Positions 11,174-24,250 of a stretch of DNA of 64,000 nt are shown here, one piece after another. Position 1 is the stretch's first letter. Each line of letters opens with the position of its first letter. A program made the translations under genes and the position numbers. The DNA is from Flaveria trinervia (taxonomy: Eukaryota > Streptophyta > Magnoliopsida > Asterales > Asteraceae): NCBI GenBank assembly GCA_025506515.1, contig CM046453.1:9270776-9334775 (forward strand), given 5' to 3'. The notes below the pieces were generated by a model. It was not told where the DNA came from. It ran no database searches and saw nothing but the letters and a program-made list of their open reading frames with translations.

Positions 11174-14100
11174 ATGTCAAACTCCGGTAAGCCAATTTCC
11201 ACCGTCTCCGTCGGAACACTCTCCGATCGCCTCCGTAAATCCCTCACTTCCGACGCCGCCGACACCACCGACAAACCCGATTTCCGAGAGCTCGATTTGG
11301 GGTCTCCGGTGTCCCCGTTGCGTGCCGGACCGGCGGCTAGCAGCAGCTCCAGCTCCTCCGGTTCGGTGTCCGGCCGGACCGGCGGTGGCCGTACTGTATT
11401 ACGGTCGGAGTCAGCGGCGACGGTCAACAACCACTCCGGCGAGTTGTTGGTGGAAAGCTCACCGACGTCCTCCGGCGGCGGTGGTTGCCGGACGGCAAAT
11501 TCCGGCCAAAGCTCCGCCACTTCACCGGCCGGAAATGTACTCCCGACCGGCAACATTTGCCCGTCGGGGAAGATGAAGAAGACCGGAATGATGGCGAACC
11601 GGAGCTCTAAACCGGAGGTTTTGAGTTTAGGAACCGGAAATTACGGTCACGGCAGCATTATCCGCGGCGGCTCCGCCGCTAAATCCGCCGTCTCCGGCGG
11701 CGAAAACCCGGTTTCATCTTCTCCGATTTCATCTTCTTCAAGGAGATTTTCAATTGAGGCTGATGAATTCAAGAAATTGGGGAATGAACAGTACAAAAAG
11801 GGTAATTTTCTTGAGGCGTTACATTATTATGATCGAGCGATATTATTATCTCCGGCGAACGCCTCCTTACGCTGCAACCGCTCCGCCGCGTTGATGTGCT
11901 TACACCGGTTCACCGACGCTGTTAAAGAGTGTGAAGAAGCTGTTAAGTTGGATTGTGGGTATGTGAGAGCTCATCATCGTTTGGGGTCTTTTCTTATCAG
12001 GTGAGAATTCAAGAAAAATTTCGTTTATTTGGTGTTATTTTGTCATGATTTTGGTGTGATGTGTTGATTTGGGTGTTGTTGTTGATGATGATCGTGTTAA
12101 AGAGTTAAAGATTGGAGCTTTATGCAGGGTTGCTGATAAAATTGTATGTTTATGGGTCAAATAGTTGATGATGATCATGTTAAAGACTTACAGATTGAAG
12201 CTTTATGCAAGATCTTGATGAAATTGTATGTTTATGGGTCAGATAGTTGATGATCATGTTAAAGAGTTATAGATAAGCTTTATGCATGTTCTTGGTGAAT
12301 TGTATGTTTATGGGTCAAATAGTTGTATAGTTAGTGTTGTTCTTGATGAGGTTGAACTTTGATTACCTTTTGGTGCATAGATTGTGATCTTTTTTTTACT
12401 TATTATGGTTGCAATTGGCAGTTTAGGACAGGTGGAAAGTGCGAGGAAGCACTTATGTTATCCGGGGTACCAGCCCGACCCGAACGAGCTGAGGAAGTTG
12501 CAGATGGTTGAAAGACACTTAAACATGTGTGCAGATTTGAGAAGAATGCGCGATTGGAATGGTGTTTTGAGGGAAAGTGATGCTGCCATTGCTTCTGGTG
12601 CAGACGCGTGTTCTCCGGTAAGAAGTGGCATGATTATGAAGTTATTGGTTGTGTGATTAGACTAAGCTGCTGGTGATGTTATAAGATGGCTTAATGTTTT
12701 TGTTATTGAATTGTAACAGTTATTTGCGTGTAAATCCGAAGCACTTTTGAAGCTTAGGCAATTAGATGAAGCGAATTTAAACCTTTTGAATGCACCTAAA
12801 TATGAAGCTGCTAGCATTTCTTCGTGTTCCCAAACGAAATTCTTTGGAATGCTTTCAGAGGCGTACATTTTGTTTGTTCGCACTCAGATCGACATGGCGT
12901 TAGGAAGGTGAGCATTTAGGTGAACGGTTTGAAACGGGTCGGGTATGAGTGTAGCGGGTGTGGGATAGGTAACGGTCAAAGTGTGATCAGGATCGAAACA
13001 ATTATTTTATAGTACATGTTGAAATGGGGCGGTCGGGTTGACCCACAAGCATCTTTGCCTGCTTTGTAAATCCTTTTATGTCAATAACTAATGTGGCAAT
13101 AATTATAATGTGATAGTAAAAGATTTGTGTTTGTTGTTACATTATTATAAAGATTTGAGGATGCGGCTAGCTCAATTGAGAAGTCAGGGCAGATTGATCC
13201 TCGAAACGTGGAGGTTGCAGTTTTGCTTCAAACTGTTAGGTCAGTGTCTAGAGCTCGAGCTCGTGGCAATGACTTGTTCAAGTCAGAAAGGCTCACAGAA
13301 GCATGTTCGGCTTATGGTGAAGGGCTTAGGCATGACCCGTTGAACCCGGTTCTCTTTTGCAACCGGGCTGCTTGTTGGTTTAAGCTGGGTCAACTTGAGA
13401 AATCGCTTGAAGATTGCAATCAAGCACTCGTTATCCACCCGAACTACACTAAAGCACTTCTTCGCCGAGCTGCCACATTTAGTAAGGTATCAAACATTAC
13501 TTTTTTAGGGTTGTTTTTCTTGTTTTACAAAAGAAAAACATTACTTTATGTAACCGTGATATGTTTTTGGCGTTACAGCTCAATAGGTGGGATGAATCTG
13601 TGAAAGATTATGAGATTTTAAGGAGAGAACTACCAAACAACAATGACATCGCTGAGTCGTTGTTCCATGCTCAAGTTGCTTTAAAGAAATCTCGCGGGGA
13701 AGATGTAAATAATATGGCATTTGGCGGCGAAGTTGAACTGATCACCAATCTCGAGCAGTTCAAAGCTGCAGTTGCTACGGCTGGTACGTTTTCATTCGAT
13801 CTTCTTTAATGCTCTTTTTGAATATGCTGGTTCTTGTTTGTTGAGTGTTTTTTAATCTGAAAACCGCAGGAGCTTCGGTTGTTCTTTACAAAATGTCATC
13901 AGATCTTCAATGCAAGCAGATAATTCCCTTCTTTGACACACTTTGCAGTCGATATCCATCGGTTGGTTTTCTCAAGGTAAAGACACGATTATCTGGTCAA
14001 ATTTGTTAATTATCTGTATCCAAGTTATATATCATATAAGTTCTTTTGTTAACAACTATAATTGGTTTGATGAAAAGGTCGATTTGGAAGAGAGCCCAGA

Positions 14101-14230
14101 AATCGCAGATTCTGAGAACGTTAGGGTGGTACCGACGATCAAGATTTTCAAAAAGGGCAATCGTGTAAAGGAAATGGTTTGCCCGAGCCTGGAAGTGTTG
14201 GAGTCGTCATTGAGGCACTACAGTCTCTAA
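11174..14230 (+). CDS. TTL: TPR repeat-containing thioredoxin-like protein (TTL family), 7 exons
   Basis: The exons I infer are 11174-12000, 12422-12617, 12720-12907, 13153-13486, 13579-13783, 13870-13976 and 14078-14230, all with GT-AG introns and matching phases. They give 2010 nt, or 669 aa plus stop, close to the ~680-700 aa of Arabidopsis TTL proteins. Residues 1-190 are a low-complexity Ser/Gly/Pro-rich region that starts MSNSGKPIS. Residues ~195-275 hold the first TPR pair (EFKKLGNEQYKKGNFLEALHYYDRA falls in exon 1), and ~415-545 the second TPR cluster. Residues ~565-669 are a thioredoxin fold. That fold has no CxxC: only SDLQC at the active-site position and the conserved cis-proline VPT. 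The known family acts as a cytosolic or plasma-membrane scaffold in brassinosteroid signalling, osmotic/ABA stress responses and cellulose-synthase regulation. Which paralogue this is cannot be settled here. Confidence 0.93.
12081..12321 (+). repeat. Three tandem ~76-83-bp repeats in intron 1 of the TTL gene
   Basis: Units start at about 12081, 12164 and 12246. Each begins GTTGATGATGATC or a shortened form, passes through AGCTTTATGCA and ends TTGTATGTTTATGGGTCA. Divergence between units is moderate. They lie wholly inside intron 1 (12001-12421) and do not touch the splice sites. Confidence 0.85.
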
Positions 14231-17200
14231 AAGACTCGCGGTTGCTGTTGCCGCTGCAAATGTTGTACACTTGACTATGAAGTAGTAAAATGGCCATATA
14301 GAATTTGATGAAGGAGGATGTGGTAATTGCACCCCTCTCCTCAACATACAGATTGTTTTTTTAACCTTGTGACTTGAAATTAGATTGGGGATATAAAGCC
14401 TTTAGCTTAGTGTTTTTTTCTTTATTCTTTTTATTTTGTTGCAGCTGTTGGAATTCTATTCTTTCATTTATATTTAGTTTATTTGCCAATTCTGATTCTT
14501 ATTTTGTCTTTTCGCATTCAGATAATAGTTTTCATATTTTGCACACAAAATATTTTAGCCCTTGTAGCAACACGTTTAATACTAAACCAATTTTAATTCG
14601 ATAATTTTGAGATTTGAATATCTATACGTAAAGCAATATATTTACGCGGTTCTTAAGCATAGAAATATTTGTTATGTATTGAATGATTATCTACACGTGT
14701 TTGTGTGGACGTTTATTTGGTTGAATTTTAAAGAATGAATGTGAACAAAGTCTGGTTTGTGTTTGTTTGGTTCGTCTACAAACAGTGGTGGAACCAGATT
14801 TTCTTGAGGTTGTGATCGCGGTTTTTGTTTAGGTATATGTAGCGTCATATGGGTCTTGCCTGTCTAGCAGTTGTGTCGGTTTTCTATCTGTCTAGTAAGG
14901 GTGGACGGGGAGTACGCTCCGGCACGAGATATACTTGGCCTGAGTGTTGCCCCCTATGAACGTGCAACGACTATTTTTAACAACTTGCATATAAACGTTA
15001 TTATTTTAACAATCGCCTATAGAACCCCGTACTTTTAATTATAGGTATAGCATAATATGGATGAATAAATGTCTAGATAAACAAATAAAAGCATCAAATA
15101 GATAGCTATATATATGTTTGAATAATATTTGTTTGCAAAATTATACCATAATATAATGCATGTATGATGCCCACAGGCACGTTATACATACAGAAATAAT
15201 TGGTGATGTTGAAGCTTGAAAGCGAATTAGTCAAAGGATGGACAAATGGGCAAGAGAATTGGTCAAAAAGTGGTGGTATTCATAAATGATAAAACTATAA
15301 AAGTTGGCAAAATTTATTATAATAAAGATGTTATTTATTTAAAAAAAAAGTACGTGTGACCTAACGACTAGCATTTCATATTATTTTCTATATATAAATA
15401 AGTTAATTTAGACTTTCTACTCTCCTTTTACCTAATATAATAAATGTAACCTGTTTTATTTTATCTCCTACTTAAAACAACTTATATTTTACTAGTTATA
15501 CGTTTTATAGTATTAGTAGAACTAAACTGACTAATAATAGAACTTATGTTATTAAATTAATTATTCTTAATAAATAAGTCATGATTGTCACCCAACTAAA
15601 GCTAGAATTGAAGTATGCATTGGTGACATGTGTAAATGGTGTATTAGAAATGAGAGACTGAATGATTGCTCATTGTTTTTATTCCTGATTACAACAAGAA
15701 ACATACTTGTGTTTTGGAAGTTTAACATAACAATGATTGTCAAACGTTCAAGTGCTAAAGCAATATATGTAATAGAAAGGACATGATATTGTCCAAACCA
15801 AATAAGGAGGATCCAAAGAAAGATTATGGGAGTTATATGAGCAACTAAAATGTGTGATAATAGAAAGAAATAGAAAACTTGTGTGAGGGGTACATTAATG
15901 GAATCATATTCTTAGTTACTAAAGTATTTGTACATGTTTTAGCAAAGTATACAAAAACCATTACTTATCTTAAGGCATAATCAGATTAGCTAATACGAAT
16001 TACGAGTTGTATCTAGTTGCTCATGATATGAAGAATATGATTCTTCTTTCTATTTCTTGGGAGCAATCAGAAAACCTAAAGACGTGATATTGTTTTAGGT
16101 GGAGTAATAGCGTATTACTGTATACTTAGACGTCATTCAAAATTGTACTCATGGCGCGTATATCATGTAAGTACGGGAACTTAATTTCAGGATATTAGTC
16201 AAATAGCTAGTTATATTTCCTATATCGTGTAAGTGGATCACTTTTAAATAATAGTATTTTGATCATCTAATGTATGAGTTACACAAAATCAACTTTGAGT
16301 TAGTATATTGTAAGAACGATTAATTATGTTGGAAGACTTATTTTGTCTTCTATAGTTCTATCTATATTTGTTATGTCAGAAACCAACAAGCAGTACATAT
16401 AATACATGAACAGAGATTGTTTACACCTTTGTACATTGTGGCATATGCCTATAAGTATATAAAATTGTAACTTATATCAAATCATTAAGCCTGGTTAGTG
16501 TATCAAAAGCTTGGGGCATATATATGTGTAGTCTGATCAAGACTATATATGAGGGCATCATTCAGGAGCCTGGCTAGTCTGTGGAGTGATGCCATTCGCG
16601 TATCGTAGATTGGTGAAACACAAATGGTCAAGTAATTGTTGGTCAACATTGGCAGTCGTGCATCATATGTTAGTGTATCGAAAACAATGGCGTAGTGTAA
16701 GTTTTTATGTTTGGCTGTAGTGGAACCTGAGCTTGGAGGAATACTCGTCTTATTGTTTCGTTTAAAATTTAGACTTGTTTAAGTATTTTCTTGGATTGTA
16801 TCGTATTAAAATATTGTATATATAAAGCTTAAATTTCATTGTGTTAGTCTTCGTATCAACAAGTCACATTAGATCGTGCATAGAGCGGGGCGTGACAACT
16901 CAGTGATGACGAATCCAACAAAAGAGTGTTAGATCTCAACATCATTAGAAAATTAAATCCATAAATAAATAACTATCAAGAAATCATGAAAATACACAAT
17001 TGAGCAAATATGTTTACTAAAATAACCATCAACGTTTAATCGTTATAAAAGTCACTTTTATGCCAAATAACATAAAAATACCATCACTTCTATGTTTGTT
17101 TCTAATGACGCCCTAAAGTAGTAATACTTTTGTTCTAGATGATTTAAGTTGTTGTATTATTAGAGTAGAAGACGTACAAGTGAGTACTTTTACATCAACG

Positions 17201-18952
17201 TTTGATCGTTATAAAAGTCACTTTTACATTAATTTCTCGCTACAATAATGATTGCTATTTTATAAAGAAAATGCCAATTTTTATACAAAACTGATCCTTG
17301 CATCTAGTAACAACTGATTTTCTTATATTACAAGATTTTGTAAGAGCTAAATTGATACATTTGTGAATAAGATATCAACAAAAATATTGATAACATATGT
17401 TGTATTGATTTTCTCATAAATACATGGGCAGAGAGCCGTTGGCTTTAAATGATGATGGATGAGTTTGGTGAAATGTCAAAAGTAGCCTTGTTGACCAATT
17501 CTTTTAGAAAGTCTGAAGCATTCAGAGTAGATATAGGTACTTTAAACAAGGAATGATGGGACTACACTTTTCAAATTTTAAATAAACAAGGTGGACTGTC
17601 ATTGATCTTGAAACACATTTTATAGACATATGAATGAACAAATTGGGTGCTGTTAAAACTACTATAAAAGCTCTCTTTCTTTTTTACTTGCTTTATCATA
17701 TTGTACATTTATTATTAATCAAATTATTATTTTCCTCTAATTACCGTTATATATTAATGCCCTTATGTCGTTTAAGAGAGCGTAGCAAGTTTGTAACAAT
17801 ATGGTCTATTTCGAAAGCTAGAAATTAAAGCCAATTATCAATGTTAGTACGTCACATGTGCAAATTGTCTAAGTTTTAAAAGTAAGGGGTAAACCAAGAA
17901 ATACAAGATGATTTAGTAAACTGATCCAAAAATATTATAAAAGTCAATACTTATTGTGGTTTGAGACTAGCAACAGCTTTATGGTTAAGTTTACAAGTTA
18001 CATGTGCAAGTTATGTAAATTTTATCTTGTAATATGTTAACTTCTAACACCAACTTTCGTAAAAATTTCTAACACCGACTTTCATCAAAAAAGTTTATAA
18101 GATTTATGCGACCATGGCAAAAGCCCGCCCTTTGTTGTCCGGTATCATGGGGCTAGTTCTCGCTTTTTGCATCATTCCTAGAGATCTTGTAGGAGTGATT
18201 TTAGCAATTTTTGAATTAGAAAAATAGACTGAATTATGAAACCCTGGTGAGGAACAAATTCAACAGCTAAATCAAGTAGCATGAACTTTTGGAAGAAGAA
18301 ATGCTAGCTGTTTGGTGTCCATTTTTTAAAACGAAGTACTCTAAATCACAAGGAAATCATACGACGATTGTTGATGCCTGTTGCATGTCAGCCTTTCATC
18401 GATGTACGTAGTTGGTTTCCTTGTAATTTGAGAAGTCGATGACCAAGTGTGATAATTTGGTTTTGATGTGTTGATTCGTGTTTGAGAAGTGGAGGGGGAG
18501 GGGGTTTGGTGGTTTTAGTTGGGATTGGTTGCGATGGTTTGGTGGTTTCTAACTAACGACAAGGGTGAGCAAGGTTCAAACTGTTATCTCTACCTTACGA
18601 TTAACCCTAGGCCACTCACCTAGCGCTCCAACGTTGTGGTCATCACCCGTGGATTGACACCATAAGATGCACCCAAATATGATCAGATATGCAGAACACA
18701 TTGAACTATTTATGTAGTTACACTTTAAACTGAGCATGCTTCAGGAACATTGTTGTCCATAAATAAGCATGTCACATTTAGAGAACTGTATAACTATAAT
18801 CTGTCATACTTTTTAGCAATATAAACATTGGGTAGTTTTAAAAAATGGTAGTAAAAGTTATGCCGATGTAAAAGATCCTAACGAAATAATAGTTTAGAAC
18901 TAATAAGAAAGATTTTTCAAATATATATGGAACCATCTAAACCAAAACTAGT
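14231..18952. other. TTL 3' flank and AT-rich intergenic region
   Basis: The first few hundred bases are presumably the TTL 3' UTR; no definite polyadenylation signal was chosen. The rest has no gene I can support. A 30-bp word (CGTTTAATCGTTATAAAAGT) occurs at ~17033 and again, as CGTTTGATCG..., at ~17200. The open frame at 17634-17828 is AT-rich and unrecognised. Confidence 0.5.
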
Positions 18953-19120
18953 TTAGGATTTATATAATTTAGCCCTGTGTTTACATTTTCAGTCGACGAT
19001 TTCGATCTTGTAGAAAAGTTCTTTCATGTGTTCTTTTTTAGGATTTATATATTTAGCCCTGTGTTTACATTTTCAGTCGACGATTTCGATCTTGTAGAAA
19101 AGTTCTTTCATGTGTTCTTC
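18953..19120 (+). repeat. Near-perfect tandem duplication, unit ~85 bp
   Basis: Copies begin at 18953 and 19038, both with TTAGGATTTATAT. They share AGCCCTGTGTTTACATTTTC and the following AGTCGACGATTTCGATCTTG, and end TTCATGTGTTCTT. They differ by about one base (a one-A indel), so the duplication is recent. It keeps a small frame open (18977-19201) in which an FSVDDFDLVEKFFHVF peptide appears twice. That frame has no other coding support. Confidence 0.9.
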
Positions 19121-19798
19121 CATTCATCAAACAAAAATTTAGATGGTTTAGCCGGTGCAGCCAATGCGAATAGTATGGTTTATCATTTCCCTGAACCATA
19201 GTTACGGTTCGATTTAGAACATGTATCCAACAGGCCAAATTGAACCAAACCAAACCAAACCATTAGCTTCTCTAAAAACACAAACTTTATCCATTTGAAT
19301 TGGATGAACCTAATTTCTAGATTTTATTAAACTAGAAAATACAATATTAATTCTGTTATGAAACAAAATCAAGCTCTATTTACATTTAGGAAAAAATGGA
19401 TGCCTTAAACAGAAACAAAGCAACCTACAGATAAAATAGTACACAAATAAATGTCTTACGGTCAATATTATAGCTTTTTAACGAATATTTATTGTTACAT
19501 TTGATGTCATTTTGTGGCGTCAAACCTAAAGACAACCGGGCGGTTATAGCAACAGGAATCACAACACCCGAGTCTTAGGCTCTTATCTATGCAACGCACA
19601 TGCGATCAAGAACAACCATGTTCAGAAGTTACTATTTTACATAGTTAACTGAATGAATATTTCACATAAGAAAATAGGAAAGAAGAGACTCTTATCTGAA
19701 AAGAAAGTGAAGCAGGCGGAATCATTCAAGTAAAAATTTCAAGACCTAACCAAATACATCATTATTTTTTCCACGCAACGCAAAGACCAGAATCTCTG
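19121..19798 (-). other. 3' UTR and downstream flank of the UBC13-type gene
   Basis: This is the minus-strand sequence downstream of the UBC stop codon. It presumably contains the 3' UTR next to 19798. No further gene or repeat seen. Confidence 0.5.
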
Positions 19799-22700
19799 TT
19801 AGGCGCCACTGGCATACAAACGGGTCCACTCTTTTGCTGCAGTTTCAACAAGAAATTTAAAAGAAATTAAACAAATGTCCAGCATCTAATTAATAACAAA
19901 AGGTGGATGTACCTGTTTCCACGGCTTCAGCTTCATTAGATTTCCAGTGCTTTGCTATGTTCTCGGAGAGTGGGTCGTCTGGGTTTGGAGCACTTAAAAG
20001 AGCTTGAATGCTAACAGATACAATTTAAACAACGCAAATATCAAGCTTTGGTTTTATATTGTTATCATACTGAAAAAATACTGTCAGAAATGATGTTAAA
20101 TTTCTACTATATACAACAACTAAATAAGGGGATTTTATCATTTTGTTCGTATTATTACAGTATTTGTAATCACATACAAATTACTTATATAGCAGGGGTT
20201 GACAGGCCAATAAGACACGTTATATCTTGACACACTACAAAATTACTCATTTTGACCCATTGTACAGTAGGGGTTGAGCAGACAACAAATCAAATGAAAT
20301 AACTGAAAATTACAAAAAGAAAACCAAACCTATAAAAAAACCAGGGTTCAGTTCCCGTTTCCTTGAAAACCGACCAAAAACAACCCAACCAAACCGAGTG
20401 CACATAAAATTTTAATTTTAGTTACGCCTATAACTTTATTATTCTGTTTACTACTTATATTAAGTAAAACTTGCTATTATGTTAACTTCTAACTGATTGT
20501 TTTGCTGGGCTGCTGTTGGTCCAAAATGGTCCAAAGCCCAAAATATCAAAAACCAAAGAAATAATTGAAAAAACCAAACAGACAACATATAACCGGTTGT
20601 TTGGTTCTATATCCCATAAATCGAGTCAGTTTTGCTTTTAGACAAAAAACAACCAATGCCAACCCCTACATTCTAAACCTCCGATTAGCCACCTCTAGTG
20701 GAATCAATTTTATAGGTGTTAGTTCGATAAATATACCTCAGGAGTACTGTGCGTATCTGGAGAGCAGGGCTCCATTTGTCTTTAAGGATATCAAGACAAA
20801 TCCTACCAAGCTGCATTAAAACATACTAAGAAAAAAACCAAGCGAACTTGTGAATATCACAAACAAAAAAAGAAGAGACATGCAAGACAAACCTTGTCAA
20901 TATTCGGATGGTAAATTTTTGTAAGAAACCGAACCTGTTACAATATGGTAGAAATTACAGCACAAGAATAAACGTTAACCTTTAGTTGCAAAAAGCCAAG
21001 CATTATCACACGCAACTTATACCATCTCAAAGGACCCACCCACACAAAATAAAATGTAGAATAAAAAAACATCCGGCATAGGAAAAAAGCTATGGATTAT
21101 ATAGGTTCTAGTGTATGTTGAATATGATTATCCAGATAAAAGAAAGTGAACAGATGGCAGAAATTTTCTCTAATAGTCAACTTCAAAAATGGAAGCTAAA
21201 AATGAGCTACTGAAGTGAAAAATGTAGGTGCAGATTTTAGGATCATATAAGAAATATACATACACACACACCCAGTATATCCCACACATAGTCCGACTAT
21301 GTGCAAATTTTAAGGATTATATAAGAAATATAACAAGTACAATTGGATCTTTTAAATAGGGAGTTGTAATGTTACCCAGTACCCACAGTTGCACCAACAA
21401 CATAAATTACTTTGGGGGCTCAGCAAAAAAATGCCGACATTTTAGGATTACGCATAGATGAAAGAAAAAGATAAGTAGGTGTTGCATCAAATTTAGCTAG
21501 AATATTCAGGAATTCATTGATTGCTTGCCCACTAGAACTTTTTTCGCTAGCTAGATAACTTAATTGGTAGTTCGTGTGCATATGACATGCTTACTATCTT
21601 TTTAATAGTTGAAGTATATAGCTCAACATGGCCCCAAACATCATGTTGAGCATTATTTCTATCTTTCCACGCATCAAAGCATATCACACACTTTTCTATC
21701 AGCAACTATACACCCAGATAGTTTTGAGTTATTGATGATTTCTACAGACACTAGCACAGTATTACAAACCTTGTTGACTCCCAACATGCTGCAAGTTATG
21801 AAAATACATAATAGCACAGCACAGATAGGTCCTGTTTAATATTTTGGCACCCAGGATTTATGATAAACAAATAAATTTTATAACCTCAAAAGATGTACAG
21901 TGAAGATCATAATAGTACCATCAATGCTTACTATCTATATCAAAAGATTTGAACCAATGCATATCCTAGCAAACCATATTACTTAACTATAATATTTAAT
22001 CATGAGAAAGCACATGTCCTACAATAACTCCCTGTTATTAGATGGATATGAGCTCAAGAGATGAACATAATTGTTAGATTAACACAAAGAAAGAGTGAAA
22101 GACACTGGTATATCAACAGTGAACAGAAGTTAAAAAGCAAACATATCATAACAGACAAAAGTTGCAAAATAACGTCCTGCATGATTTGAAAGATGAGAAA
22201 AAACATACAATATACTTGTAGTCAAAATTTGTTAATGAACTCATAATCGTATATCATTGATGCACATTACACACATTTAATGGAGGTATAACTTCATCAA
22301 CCCAAATTATTCATAACAGCAATTACTATCACTAAACCCCTCCCAGAAGAACATCAATCTTAGAACAGGAACTGTTATATAGGGGAATAAACTCCAGCTT
22401 CAGTAAACATTCATCAGTATTCAGTACATATCCATGTATGATGTACCTTGGGAGCAGCCATAGGATATTCTTCTGGCAAAAATAACTCCAGCTTGAAAAC
22501 TCCTCCTATAGGTCAATCAAAGAAAGAAGCACGCATAAGATATAAGTTCTCTCTCCAATTTTAAAATAACATAAACTACAGCCAAGAACTCCTTTGAAAA
22601 CATATATAGGACTGATCAAGTTATCACCCATAAAAAAAAATGGAAAAACATGTGCCCAAAAAACATCTTGTCCCTCATAAGTGGATCACTTAATGAATAA

Positions 22701-23825
22701 AATCTACCAAATAATGAGGTTATGAAAGCACAGACACACCAGACAGCTATTATTTCCATGTTATGGGTTATACACTATTACATTGATACTCAGTATCAAC
22801 TATAGAATATCACTGATAAAATGGGTGAGCCAAAACAATCCCAGTTTCCCACTCTTCTATCCATAAGAAATTGACCAAAAAGAAAGCTAAGATTTGAGTT
22901 TGATAAGATAAATTATGTTTTTTATTGGTCGATTGTTCATTTTGAAGGACAATTATTTTATATTTATTTACATTACATTCCATAAAAAGTATTTGCAAAG
23001 AATCATAGTCCATGTTAAATTAGTATTTAGCAACAAATATAATATCAATTTCGAATTCCATATTTCCATAGATGGTAGCATTGATATCCCAAAATCACAA
23101 TGTAGCTCGTGTTAAAAACATAATTACTAACAAGTAGAATCCATAAAATACAATTAAAAATATCACTAGATATCAAAGTCCAAGAAAGCCAACTTCTTTA
23201 TCGTTAAGCATGCTAAAGATAGTTCTTTTACAGAGATATCATTCTTTCAAGATACACTTCCCCATGTATTAAGCAACAAACAAACTATTAAATATACTAC
23301 ACCAAAACCACTGTCACACAAACAATCACAAGTAAAAACCCATTAGAGATTAAAAGCTAAAATCACCTTCATAAGGAGACTGTGTCGGACCAAGGATCAT
23401 GACATTAAAATACCGCATGTTATCTTCCGATGGCGACGCACTTATCCCCGGAGCTACACCAACAATAAACACAATCCACCAAGTTACAAAACATATCTAC
23501 AAGACTACAACTTTTATTAACTTTCTTAAGAATTTTCAAAAGAACTGAAGAACCAAAGTTTAGATAGCCTCACCTGGTTCGCTGAGCAAGCGCTGAGTCT
23601 CCTGGATCAATACAACAGAGTCAAAACGCAAAGTTAGGGTTTCAGATGCAGAATTAGTACAGTAATCGATCAATTGATTTGAAACAAACTACATACATAC
23701 ATACATACATACATATATACATACGATCGTATAGATGTTGTAAGGGGGATTGATGAAGGGGGGAGATCGTGAGTTGTTTGTGATCGTACCTTGATGATTC
23801 TTCGAGGAAGATTGCTGTTTGCCAT
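19799..23825 (-). CDS. UBC35/36: Ubiquitin-conjugating enzyme E2, UBC13 type (UBC35/UBC36 orthologue), 8 exons
   Basis: The minus-strand exons are 23790-23825, 23574-23601, 23367-23453, 22447-22505, 20893-20934, 20737-20810, 19913-20010 and 19799-19836. All introns are GT-AG, phases fit, and the total is 462 nt, or 153 aa plus stop, exactly the family length. The protein starts [12 protein letters not shown] and ends with ASGA. It has the E2 HPN tripeptide (about residues 79-81) and the catalytic Cys in GRICLDIL (about residue 89). In the known family, UBC13 pairs with a UEV/MMZ partner to build Lys63-linked ubiquitin chains used in DNA-damage tolerance, immunity and iron-responsive root-hair development; it acts in cytosol and nucleus. 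Every conserved segment is intact, so it is likely functional. Intron 4 (20935-22446) is the largest. The first two exons are only 36 and 28 nt, which is why simple ORF reading misses the gene. Confidence 0.96.
23690..23725. repeat. CATA microsatellite in intron 1 of the UBC13-type gene
   Basis: About eight copies of ACAT/CATA run between 23690 and 23725. They lie inside intron 1 (23602-23789), away from both splice sites. Confidence 0.85.
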
Positions 23826-23990
23826 TGAAGGAAGACTTACGCAAAGGGGGATTTTTAGAGAGAGAAAAGGGGGTTTTTTCAGAGAGAGAGAGAGAGAGAG
23901 TGAAGGGGTGATTATGTATGGATTCGAGACTTTCTTCTGTAGATGTGACAACTTTTGAAGAAAGGGGTTGATCATTGTGTTTAGGTATTA
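23826..23990 (-). promoter_or_regulatory. 5' UTR / promoter region of the UBC13-type gene with a GA/CT run
   Basis: Immediately upstream of the ATG (minus strand) the leader is CT-rich. It contains a pure (CT)10 tract on the coding strand, seen as (AG)n at 23881-23900. Such CT-rich leaders are common in plant housekeeping genes. No TATA box was assigned. Confidence 0.55.
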
Positions 23991-24144
23991 TTGTTATTAT
24001 TATATTACTATTGTTCTCTAAATTGCTAACTAGGGCTCAATGTTTGTAGCATTGTTAATTCCAGCCCGTGTGCCCGAAACCAAGAACCGGACCTGCTAAA
24101 AACAATTATATTCAAATACTTATAACATGTAAATATATAAATTT

Positions 24145-24250
24145 TACGGGTTTAAGTCTCACTCTAAATAAAATGCTCAGAGTTAAGGCAACAGTTTTCT
24201 TCCTGGTAATGAGTTTCCTCCTAACATGGTTGGTATACGCTCCCGACTAG
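24145..24250 (+). repeat. Dispersed repeat, inverted partner of 9180-9305
   Basis: The words GTTTAAGTCTCACTCTAAAT, AAAATGCTCAGAGTTAAGG, TTTTCTTCC, AATGAGTTTCC and GGTTGGTA follow in the same order as on the minus strand at 9180-9305. The copies are well diverged. No coding function. Confidence 0.55.

Noticed and set aside
11152..11556. 134-codon minus-strand frame in the first TTL exon, and an 84-codon plus-strand frame at 11322-11576
   Set aside because: They arise from the GC-rich low-complexity coding of exon 1; the TTL frame is clearly the real one.
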